From assembly GCA_963661055.1 (NCBI GenBank), contig CAVLAC010000110.1:1-6198 (forward strand): a stretch of 6,198 nucleotides of DNA, written 5' to 3'. Each line of letters starts with the position of its first letter. The stretch's first letter is position 1. The notes beneath the pieces were generated by a model that had not been told where the DNA came from, searched no databases, and was given only the letters and a program-made list of their open reading frames with translations. The position numbers and the translations under genes were made by a program. This document shows, one piece after another, positions 1 through 5,038 of this stretch. Source of the DNA: UBA1067 sp963661055 (GTDB lineage Bacteria > Verrucomicrobiota > Kiritimatiellia > RFP12 > UBA1067).

Positions 1-1
1 G

Positions 2-55
2 GGCATTGTTACAGATATCTCCTACACTAACCCCAGCCACTTCTTCTTCAAATAA
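2..55 (+). CDS. Possible 3' end of an upstream gene (partial, unidentified)
   Basis: An open frame enters from the left edge and stops at TAA 53-55, encoding the tail GIVTDISYTNPSHFFFK. The other two + frames stop at 28-30 and at 102-104. A hairpin begins right at this stop, which is what one expects at the end of a gene. The residues DISY and NPSHF are reminiscent of the second helix-turn-helix of AraC-family regulators, but a normal AraC domain would have about three more residues between them and would continue well beyond this stop. If related, it would be a truncated or decayed copy. Seventeen residues are too few for a family call, and the frame may be open by chance. Confidence 0.25.
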   Translation, partial: GIVTDISYTNPSHFFFK

Positions 56-77
56 CTGGCGAAAAGGTCGCCAATTA
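53..77. terminator. Hairpin after the upstream stop codon, possible terminator
   Basis: A perfect 6-bp inverted repeat, TGGCGA (57-62) and TCGCCA (68-73), flanks the loop AAAGG. After one C/A mismatch the stem extends by three A-T pairs (53-55 with 75-77). No T-run follows, so this is not a classical intrinsic terminator. Its position at the stop codon and before the next promoter suggests an end-of-transcript structure, but this is inference. Confidence 0.3.
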
Positions 78-104
78 GGGGCGCGGCACATGATTTTCGT
101 GTGA

Positions 105-130
105 TTTTGGGGCTATTTTTGGTATAATAG
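105..130 (+). promoter_or_regulatory. Promoter of the restriction-modification operon
   Basis: A perfect -10 box TATAAT lies at 123-128, preceded by the extended -10 triplet TGG (120-122) and followed by AG. No convincing TTGACA is present 17 bases upstream. Instead TTTTGGGGC (105-113) sits 9 bases before the -10 box, and the same arrangement recurs before metK. Transcription would start near 135, giving a leader of only about 15 bases before the ATG at 151. Confidence 0.75.
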
Positions 131-141
131 TACCAGATTCT

Positions 142-146
142 AGGAA
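142..146 (+). promoter_or_regulatory. Ribosome binding site of the cytosine methyltransferase gene
   Basis: AGGAA lies four bases before the ATG at 151. The nagB gene has the same AGGAA at the same spacing (2926-2930). Together with the nearby promoter this supports the start at 151 rather than the internal Met54 directly before the catalytic domain. Confidence 0.7.
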
Positions 147-150
147 TACT

Positions 151-1596
151 ATGGCTGAAAATAATCTAAAGGAGCAGATGTGCACGTTCACTACGAAGAA
201 CGTCCTTCCTCGGATGGTAAACAATACCGTCCAACTGGACTTTATGTATGTTTTGGATAATGCGAGGAATATACAAGATAAACTTATATCTGAATGTGAT
301 GATTCTACAATGCGGTTTGTTGATCTTTTTGCTGGAATTGGGGGCATTCGCAAGGGGTTTGAGCAAGCTTGTGAGGTGAAGGGAATAAAAGCTAAATGTG
401 TTTTTACTTCTGAGATAAAGCCTCATGCAATAAAGGTCTTAAAGCAGAATCACCCTGATGAGTATATCTATGGAGATATTACGCAAGTAGATGTCGAGGC
501 TATTCCTGATTTTGATGTGCTATTGGGAGGCTTCCCTTGTCAGGCATTTTCCGTTGCTGGTAAGAGGAAAGGGTTTGAAGATACGCGAGGCACTCTTTTC
601 TTTGATGTGGCGCGTATCTTAAAAGCGAAACAGCCCAAGGGCTTTATACTTGAGAATGTAGAAGGACTAGTAAATCATAACAAGAAGGATGCCACTGCGG
701 AATATGGCGAAACACTCGGGGTTATTCTTTCTACGCTTGCTGAGCTTGGTTATAAAGTATCTTGGCGTGTTCTTAATGCAAGTGACTTTGGCGTCCCGCA
801 AGACCGCAAAAGAGTATATATCGTAGGCTCGCGAGATGCCGCGCCAAATCTTGATGCGTTTGAGACGAGACATACGACAGTAGGTTCAATCTTAGAAAAG
901 AATCGCGTAAAGGCAAAGAGTAGTTTTGTTGACAAATTGCTTGCGCACTACACAGTGGATGAATTGGCGGGCAAGTCTATAAAAGACAAACGAGGTGGTA
1001 GCAATAATATTCATAGTTGGGATATTGAATATAAGGGTGCTGTCTCACAACGACAGAAGGCGCTATTGAATGCAATGTTAAAAGAAAGAAGAAAGCATTG
1101 TTGGGCGAAAGAATATGGTATCGATTGGATGGATGGGATGCCATTAACTATTGATATGATACGCACCTTCTTTAATGACGATAATCTTGAAGAGATGTTG
1201 GAGGATTTGTCCGCAAAGAGGTATATCGTTAAAGAATATCCTAAACGGCGCGTGAAAGTGGGCAATTTATATATTCGAGAACAGGACCCCTCGCTTCCAT
1301 TAGGATATAATATTGTTGCGGGGAAGATGTCATTTGAAGTAAGTAAGATATTAGACTCAAACGACATTGCGCCGACCCTTGTGGCAATGGATATGCAGCA
1401 TTTATATGTTGTTGATGGTAAAGGTTTGAGAACATTAACATTAAGAGAAGGACTTCGTTTATTTGGCTATCCTGATTCCTATAAACTGGATGTCCCAAAG
1501 GAACTTGGATATGATTTGCTCGGCAACACGGTGGTAGTTCCTGTAATAAAGGCTGTAGCTGAACGGCTTTTAGATAATATAAAGAAAGACAAGTAA
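151..1596 (+). CDS. DNA (cytosine-5-)-methyltransferase, type II modification enzyme
   Basis: This 481-residue protein transfers a methyl group from SAM to C5 of cytosine in a specific DNA site, protecting it from the partner endonuclease. The C5-MTase motifs are in canonical order: I, DLFAGIGG (58-65); II, TSEIK (86-90); III, GDIT (108-111); IV, GGFPCQAFSVAGKR (126-139) with catalytic Cys130; VI, ENVEG (168-172); VIII, QDRKRVYIVG (217-226); IX, LREGLRLFGYPD (431-442); X, LGNTVVVPVIKA (457-468). Residues of about 227-425 form the variable target-recognition region. About 54 extra N-terminal residues precede the catalytic core, as in several type II enzymes that have a partner nuclease. The endonuclease gene begins one base after this stop. 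The gene is AT-rich, with 9 of 26 Arg codons AGA/AGG by my count, against 1 of 12 in nagB, which suggests acquisition. Function is near certain. The target is inferred from the partner only (possibly GGNNCC). Confidence 0.95.
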   Translation: MAENNLKEQMCTFTTKNVLPRMVNNTVQLDFMYVLDNARNIQDKLISECDDSTMRFVDLFAGIGGIRKGFEQACEVKGIKAKCVFTSEIKPHAIKVLKQNHPDEYIYGDITQVDVEAIPDFDVLLGGFPCQAFSVAGKRKGFEDTRGTLFFDVARILKAKQPKGFILENVEGLVNHNKKDATAEYGETLGVILSTLAELGYKVSWRVLNASDFGVPQDRKRVYIVGSRDAAPNLDAFETRHTTVGSILEKNRVKAKSSFVDKLLAHYTVDELAGKSIKDKRGGSNNIHSWDIEYKGAVSQRQKALLNAMLKERRKHCWAKEYGIDWMDGMPLTIDMIRTFFNDDNLEEMLEDLSAKRYIVKEYPKRRVKVGNLYIREQDPSLPLGYNIVAGKMSFEVSKILDSNDIAPTLVAMDMQHLYVVDGKGLRTLTLREGLRLFGYPDSYKLDVPKELGYDLLGNTVVVPVIKAVAERLLDNIKKDK

Positions 1597-1597
1597 A

Positions 1598-2338
1598 ATG
1601 AAAAAGATTATTATGACAGCGCGTGATGTCTACGATACATTAATAAATATAGATAATATACTATCCATCTCAGGGCAGATAAAGTTTGACCTTGGGGATG
1701 TGAAGATAATTGTGAAGCAGAAGGATGTCGTCGGCAATATTATGCAGGAGTGGCTTGAAGGATGGTTGAGGAAGAAGGGCGCACAGTATGCGGTTAACCC
1801 CAATACACAAATGCCACCCGACTTCTTCCTTTCCCCTAACGATACAACGCATAACTTGTTAGAGGTAAAGGCTTTTAATTCTGAAGGTACACCAGGCTTT
1901 GATATCGCTGATTTCACGATGTATTCTGAGGAAATCATCCGTGAGCCCTATATGCTCGATGTTGATTATCTTATATTCGGTTACCGAATGAGTAAAGAAG
2001 GAATTGTGACAATAAAGAATGTATGGCTTAAGAAGGTTTGGGAGATTACACGCCGTATGGCAGATTGGCCTTTGAATCTACAGGTTAAGAAGGATGTTGT
2101 CCATAAAATACGCCCAGGAGTTTGGTATTCAGAAAAGCCGCGTGACTTTAAAATGTTTGAGTGTCTTGAGCACTTTTTGTCGGCGATAGAAGAAACTGTG
2201 TATCAAAACGAAGATACGCGCAAGAAGGGCGCACAATGGAAGAATAGGTTCTTGGCAAGTTATAAGTCCTTTTATGGAAAGTCTTTGGTGATACCTCATT
2301 GGGCAGAAATACAAGATTATTATAGAATTAAAAAATAG
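1598..2338 (+). CDS. Type II restriction endonuclease, NgoBV/NlaIV-like (PD-(D/E)XK)
   Basis: A 246-residue cytosolic nuclease, expected to cut unmethylated DNA at the site protected by the preceding methyltransferase. The sequence shows a PD-(D/E)XK core: PPD at 73-75 (Asp75), then LLEVKAF at 87-93 with Glu89 and Lys91, after a helix QEWLEGWL (50-57) whose Glu51 could add a metal ligand. These features, with the segment VVGNIMQEW (44-52) and a conserved-looking VWLKKVWE (142-149), match my recollection of the NgoBV family, whose members recognise GGNNCC. The family assignment is therefore memory-based, while the nuclease call rests on the motif and on its place next to a C5-MTase. The start follows the methyltransferase stop by one base with no strong ribosome site, so translation is probably coupled. 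Met6 (1613) is an alternative start. No controller (C-protein) gene is seen. Confidence 0.85.
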   Translation: MKKIIMTARDVYDTLINIDNILSISGQIKFDLGDVKIIVKQKDVVGNIMQEWLEGWLRKKGAQYAVNPNTQMPPDFFLSPNDTTHNLLEVKAFNSEGTPGFDIADFTMYSEEIIREPYMLDVDYLIFGYRMSKEGIVTIKNVWLKKVWEITRRMADWPLNLQVKKDVVHKIRPGVWYSEKPRDFKMFECLEHFLSAIEETVYQNEDTRKKGAQWKNRFLASYKSFYGKSLVIPHWAEIQDYYRIKK

Positions 2339-2346
2339 ACCCCCAT

Positions 2347-2829
2347 ATGATTACGCAGTGTTTTACTTGTACGGGGGCGTATGCACTTTTGATAATGCTA
2401 GGAATAAAGCGCGTTGAAAATCGTAGTATGCTGCCCAATCCTCCGCGCGGCAAATGTGCGATTAGCTGTTCCAAGTCATTTTGTCTAGCAGAATATCAAG
2501 CTTTTCTGCGTTGGGCTTCAGATGCCCTTGACCCAGCTATATTCCTGCGACTGCCATCTTGGGATGCGCTGAAAATTTGGCGCGGCAAGATAATTGGCGT
2601 ATGTGATTATGCCGCCTATACACGCACAGAGTATTCGCGTATGCGCGGCGTAGAGAGATATTGCGTTGATGGAGTAAGACGGCTTGTATGGGACGAGGGG
2701 TATAAGTATTGGTGGGCTCTATCAAACATTGTCTTCTTAGATAACCCAATCCCTTGTTGTGGCGATGTGGGGATGTGGAAGCTCCCTGCCGACCTCTCAG
2801 AGATAATCAATCGCGCCGTAGCGGACTAA
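2347..2829 (+). CDS. ASCH-domain (PUA-like) protein in the restriction-modification operon
   Basis: A 160-residue soluble protein with the hallmarks of ASCH domains. These are GIKRVENRS (19-27), PPRGKCAIS (32-40) leading to SK (42-43), the strand WRGKIIGVCDY (78-88), and the C-terminal WALSNIVFLDNPIP (123-136) followed by GMW (142-144). ASCH folds belong to the PUA-like superfamily with EVE and YTH domains and bind RNA or modified nucleosides. E. coli YqfB is an ASCH N4-acetylcytidine amidohydrolase using Lys21 and Thr24. Here Lys21 aligns but Glu24 replaces the threonine, so the same activity should not be assumed. Nine cysteines is many for this size. It starts eight bases after the endonuclease stop without a clear ribosome site. 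The next in-frame ATG (2395) would remove the first strand and helix. Co-transcription suggests a role linked to modified DNA, but it could be an unrelated passenger. Confidence 0.72.
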   Translation: MITQCFTCTGAYALLIMLGIKRVENRSMLPNPPRGKCAISCSKSFCLAEYQAFLRWASDALDPAIFLRLPSWDALKIWRGKIIGVCDYAAYTRTEYSRMRGVERYCVDGVRRLVWDEGYKYWWALSNIVFLDNPIPCCGDVGMWKLPADLSEIINRAVAD

Positions 2830-2860
2830 AATCTATATGCCCATCGTCCTTTTCAAATTA

Positions 2861-2891
2861 GTGCCCGTTCGGGGAATTGCGTTCGCGGCAC
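2861..2891. repeat. Inverted and direct repeats over the nagB -35 region
   Basis: GTGCC (2861-2865) and GGCAC (2887-2891) form a 5-bp inverted repeat. Inside it the hexamer CGTTCG occurs twice (2866-2871 and 2880-2885), with starts 14 bases apart. The array covers the -35 region, so it could be an operator for a repressor of amino-sugar genes, but no matching regulator gene is present. The arms are short and chance is possible. Confidence 0.25.
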
Positions 2892-2908
2892 TTAAAATGG
2901 TATAATAG
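2877..2908 (+). promoter_or_regulatory. Promoter of nagB
   Basis: TATAAT at 2901-2906 has an extended -10 triplet TGG (2898-2900) and a trailing AG, matching the other two promoters in the window. A weak -35 candidate, TTGCGT, lies at 2877-2882 with an 18-base spacer. The G-rich block seen before the other two -10 boxes is poorly kept here (CGCGGCAC at 2884-2891). The start would fall near 2913. Confidence 0.7.
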
Positions 2909-2925
2909 TCTTTCACCTTTGAAGA

Positions 2926-2930
2926 AGGAA
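2926..2930 (+). promoter_or_regulatory. Ribosome binding site of nagB
   Basis: AGGAA, within GAAGAAGGAA (2921-2930), lies four bases before the ATG at 2935 and fixes the nagB start. Its spacing is identical to that of the methyltransferase gene. Confidence 0.75.
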
Positions 2931-2934
2931 TCTT

Positions 2935-3708
2935 ATGGAGATTGTCATTTGTAAGACGGCAGCAGAAGCGAGTCGCAAAGCGGCGGATCGCGTCACGAGG
3001 TGTGTTCAGGCGAACCCTAATTGCGTATTAGGTCTTGCCACGGGTTCCACCCCTTTGCAGATGTACGCGGCACTCGCGGACGATGTGAAGGCGGGTAAAG
3101 TCTCCTTTAAGGGCGTGAAGTCGTGGAATCTCGATGAGTATTGCGGACTTGCCGCGACGCACAAGCAAAGCTACCGCTACTTCATGAACGCCAACTTTTT
3201 TGATAAGATTGATATTGATAAGGCGAATACCCATATTCTTGACGGACTTGCCACCGATTGGCGCAAGGCGTGCGCGGACTACGAGGCGGCGATACGCGCG
3301 GCGGGCGGTATTGACCTGCAGATTCTCGGGCTCGGCTCTGATGGACACATCGCGTTTAATGAGCCTGGTAGTTCTCTTGCCTCTTGTACGCGCAAAGTTT
3401 GCCTTACGCCCGAGACTATTGAGGCGAATGCGCGCTTCTTCGCGACACCCGACGAAGTGCCGCGTTATGCGCTCTCGATGGGCATTGGCACGATTTGTGA
3501 GGCGCGGCAGATTATTCTTCTCGCCTTTGGCGCAAAGAAGGCGCGGGCAATGAAAGGGATGGTTGAGGGGGCGATGAGCCAGTTCTGCCCTGCGTCCGCC
3601 CTGCAGATGCATCCCGATGTCTGGGTCTATTGCGATGAAGACGCGGCGGCAGAATTGTCTCTCAAGGACTATTACGCCTGGCGTAGCTCCTGCAAGGAGA
3701 ATCTGTAA
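2935..3708 (+). CDS. nagB: Glucosamine-6-phosphate deaminase
   Basis: Converts glucosamine 6-phosphate to fructose 6-phosphate and ammonia in the cytosol, feeding amino-sugar carbon and nitrogen into central metabolism. The 257 residues span the whole family (E. coli 266). Visible motifs are the phosphate-binding GLATGSTPLQMY (33-44), NLDEYCGL (65-72) and GLGSDGHIAFNEPGSSLAS (132-150). By alignment to E. coli, Asp67, Asp136, His138 and Glu143 match catalytic Asp72, Asp141, His143 and Glu148, and substrate-binding Arg172 and Lys208 match Arg167 and Lys202. Of the E. coli allosteric N-acetylglucosamine-6-phosphate contacts, Ser151 and Arg158 are kept (Ser146, Arg153) but Lys160 is replaced by Val155, so allosteric activation may be weak or absent. 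The gene has its own promoter and ribosome site, and nagA is not adjacent. The family call is firm. Allostery is inference. Confidence 0.95.
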   Translation: MEIVICKTAAEASRKAADRVTRCVQANPNCVLGLATGSTPLQMYAALADDVKAGKVSFKGVKSWNLDEYCGLAATHKQSYRYFMNANFFDKIDIDKANTHILDGLATDWRKACADYEAAIRAAGGIDLQILGLGSDGHIAFNEPGSSLASCTRKVCLTPETIEANARFFATPDEVPRYALSMGIGTICEARQIILLAFGAKKARAMKGMVEGAMSQFCPASALQMHPDVWVYCDEDAAAELSLKDYYAWRSSCKENL

Positions 3709-3746
3709 GGACAGTCAAGAACGCTTCCGAGTCCCCTCTACCAAAT

Positions 3747-3769
3747 TGGGGCGAAATATGGTATAATAG
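3747..3769 (+). promoter_or_regulatory. Promoter of metK (and probably the hemW-like gene)
   Basis: TATAAT at 3762-3767 is preceded by the extended -10 triplet TGG (3759-3761) and followed by AG. TGGGGC (3747-3752) lies exactly 9 bases upstream of the -10 box, the same spacing as before the methyltransferase gene. The overlapping near-palindrome CCAAATTGG (3741-3749) covers the region where a -35 would lie. Transcription should start near 3774, giving a leader of roughly 70 bases. Confidence 0.75.
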
Positions 3770-3834
3770 AGAGCAATCATTTCAGGCTGTGACGCGGGGC
3801 AGGGTGCTCTTGCGTGCGACAACTGAGTCTACAG
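3770..3834 (+). promoter_or_regulatory. Possible structured 5' leader of metK
   Basis: AGAGCA (3770-3775) pairs perfectly with TGCTCT (3805-3810). Within the enclosed loop, TTCAG (3781-3785) can pair with CTGAG (3823-3827; four Watson-Crick pairs and one wobble), which would form an H-type pseudoknot. CTGT (3787-3790) can alternatively pair with ACAG (3831-3834), which includes the first two bases of the ribosome site. SAM-responsive riboswitches often precede metK, but I do not recognise the conserved cores of the classes I know. The 5' arm overlaps the expected transcription start, which weakens the case. Other parts of the leader may simply be unstructured. Confidence 0.25.
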
Positions 3835-3837
3835 GGA
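3833..3837 (+). promoter_or_regulatory. Ribosome binding site of metK
   Basis: AGGGA lies seven bases before the ATG at 3845. Another ATG (3838-3840) is out of frame and too close to the site, so 3845 is the better start. Confidence 0.65.
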
Positions 3838-3844
3838 ATGAAGT

Positions 3845-5038
3845 ATGATAGCTAGTTCTAGACGCCATATTTTCACTTCGGAATGCGTCTCCGAAGGGCA
3901 TCCAGATAAGGTGGCCGATCAGATATCGGACGCCATTCTGGACGCATGTTTGAAGAAAGACCCGCGCGCCCACGTGGCTTGCGAGACGATTGTTGCGCCC
4001 GATGTTGTGATTAATGTCGGCGAAATCTCGTGTCAAAAGTTTAACGAGATTGATACGCGCGCTATTGCCAGCCGCGTCATTAAGCGCATTGGCTACAACA
4101 ATCCAGAAGAGCACTTTTCGTACGATACTTTCAATTATGTAAGTTATCTACACGCGCAGTCCCCCGACATCGCGCGCGGCGTTTCTAAGAGCGTGGCTGC
4201 GAAGCAGGGCGCGGGCGACCAAGGGATGATGTTCGGCTATGCGACAAATGAGACGACGAGCCTTCTCCCTGCGGGTGTCCTCTATTCACGCGAGCTTATG
4301 AATACGCTTACGCTTATGCGTCATAGCCACCAATTACCGTGGCTGAGACCCGACGCGAAGTGTCAGCTATCCGTCGTCTATATCGACGGCAAGCCTGTGA
4401 CGCTCGATACCGTCGTCATCTCACATCAGACGACGGAGCAAGGCGCGACGGAAGCGAACTATCGCAAGATTGAACAAGTGGCGCGTGAATTTCTGAGACC
4501 CTCGGGGCTCGTGAGCAAAAAGACGCGCTTCTTGATTAACCCGACGGGCAAATTCGTCGTGGGAGGTCCAGCAGGCGACTCGGGACTAACTGGACGCAAG
4601 ATTATTGTCGATACTTACGGTGGCTATTCTTCGCATGGCGGTGGTGCTTTCTCTGGTAAGGATCCCTCGAAAGTCGATCGCTCGGCGACTTATTATGCAC
4701 GCTTCGCGGCAAAGAACATTGTTGCCGCTGGACTCGCTGCGCGGTGCGAGATTCAGGTATCCTACGCGATTGGGCTCGACCAGCCCGTGAGCTACTATGT
4801 CAACACCTTCGGCACGGCTCGCCAAGGACTAACGGACTCCATTCTTGAGGAGTTGCTCGCCGCTGGTAAAGTGTTCGACTTTAGGCCTTATGCGATTACG
4901 AAGGAGCTCGGGCTTCTCACGCCCAAGGCTTGGAACTATGAACAAACTGCCGCGAAAGGGCACTTTGGCGTTGCGAACTATCCGTGGGAAAAGTTGAGCA
5001 AGATGGCGCTTCTGAAGAAGCTCTTCAAAGTCAAGTAA
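3845..5038 (+). CDS. metK: S-adenosylmethionine synthetase (methionine adenosyltransferase)
   Basis: Makes SAM from methionine and ATP, releasing phosphate and diphosphate, in the cytosol. SAM supplies methyltransferases and radical SAM enzymes. At 397 residues it is slightly longer than E. coli MetK (384). Seen in order: SEGHPDK (16-22) with His19 and Asp21 of the ATP/methionine site; GAGDQGMMFGYA (122-133), the first family signature, with Asp125; SHQTTEQGATE (193-203); INPTGKFVVGGPAGDSGLTG (231-250); Arg251-Lys252; and GGGAFSGKDPSKVDRS (265-280), the second signature, with Lys272 and Asp278. All catalytic positions I can align are present. The C-terminus HFGVANYPWEK (373-383) is typical, with a 14-residue basic tail whose codons overlap the next gene. 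The expected tetramer is inferred from the family. The gene has its own promoter and a possibly structured leader. Confidence 0.97.
   Translation: MIASSRRHIFTSECVSEGHPDKVADQISDAILDACLKKDPRAHVACETIVAPDVVINVGEISCQKFNEIDTRAIASRVIKRIGYNNPEEHFSYDTFNYVSYLHAQSPDIARGVSKSVAAKQGAGDQGMMFGYATNETTSLLPAGVLYSRELMNTLTLMRHSHQLPWLRPDAKCQLSVVYIDGKPVTLDTVVISHQTTEQGATEANYRKIEQVAREFLRPSGLVSKKTRFLINPTGKFVVGGPAGDSGLTGRKIIVDTYGGYSSHGGGAFSGKDPSKVDRSATYYARFAAKNIVAAGLAARCEIQVSYAIGLDQPVSYYVNTFGTARQGLTDSILEELLAAGKVFDFRPYAITKELGLLTPKAWNYEQTAAKGHFGVANYPWEKLSKMALLKKLFKVK

Noticed and set aside
151..312. Shorter methyltransferase starting at Met54 (310-312)
   Set aside because: The promoter and a good AGGAA ribosome site point to 151, and no comparable site precedes Met54.
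2830..2934. Classical terminator after the restriction operon
   Set aside because: No stem followed by a T-run is present. The only dyad (2861-2891) has 5-bp arms and overlaps the nagB promoter.
1..2934. Insertion-site duplications or att sites flanking the restriction operon
   Set aside because: Shared words such as AATTAG and CGCGGCAC occur on both sides, but they are short, differently spaced and also found elsewhere in this sequence, so they do not establish a target duplication.
3028..3612. Long antisense open frame (194 codons) opposite nagB, and a 117-codon frame at 3200-3553
   Set aside because: Both lie wholly inside a clearly conserved nagB in other frames. Their products are arginine-rich without any domain, as expected from GC-rich codons read out of frame.
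3770..3844. Known SAM riboswitch before metK
   Set aside because: I looked for the conserved cores of SAM-I, SAM-II and SAM/SAH types and did not see them. Only a generic possible pseudoknot remains, reported at low confidence.
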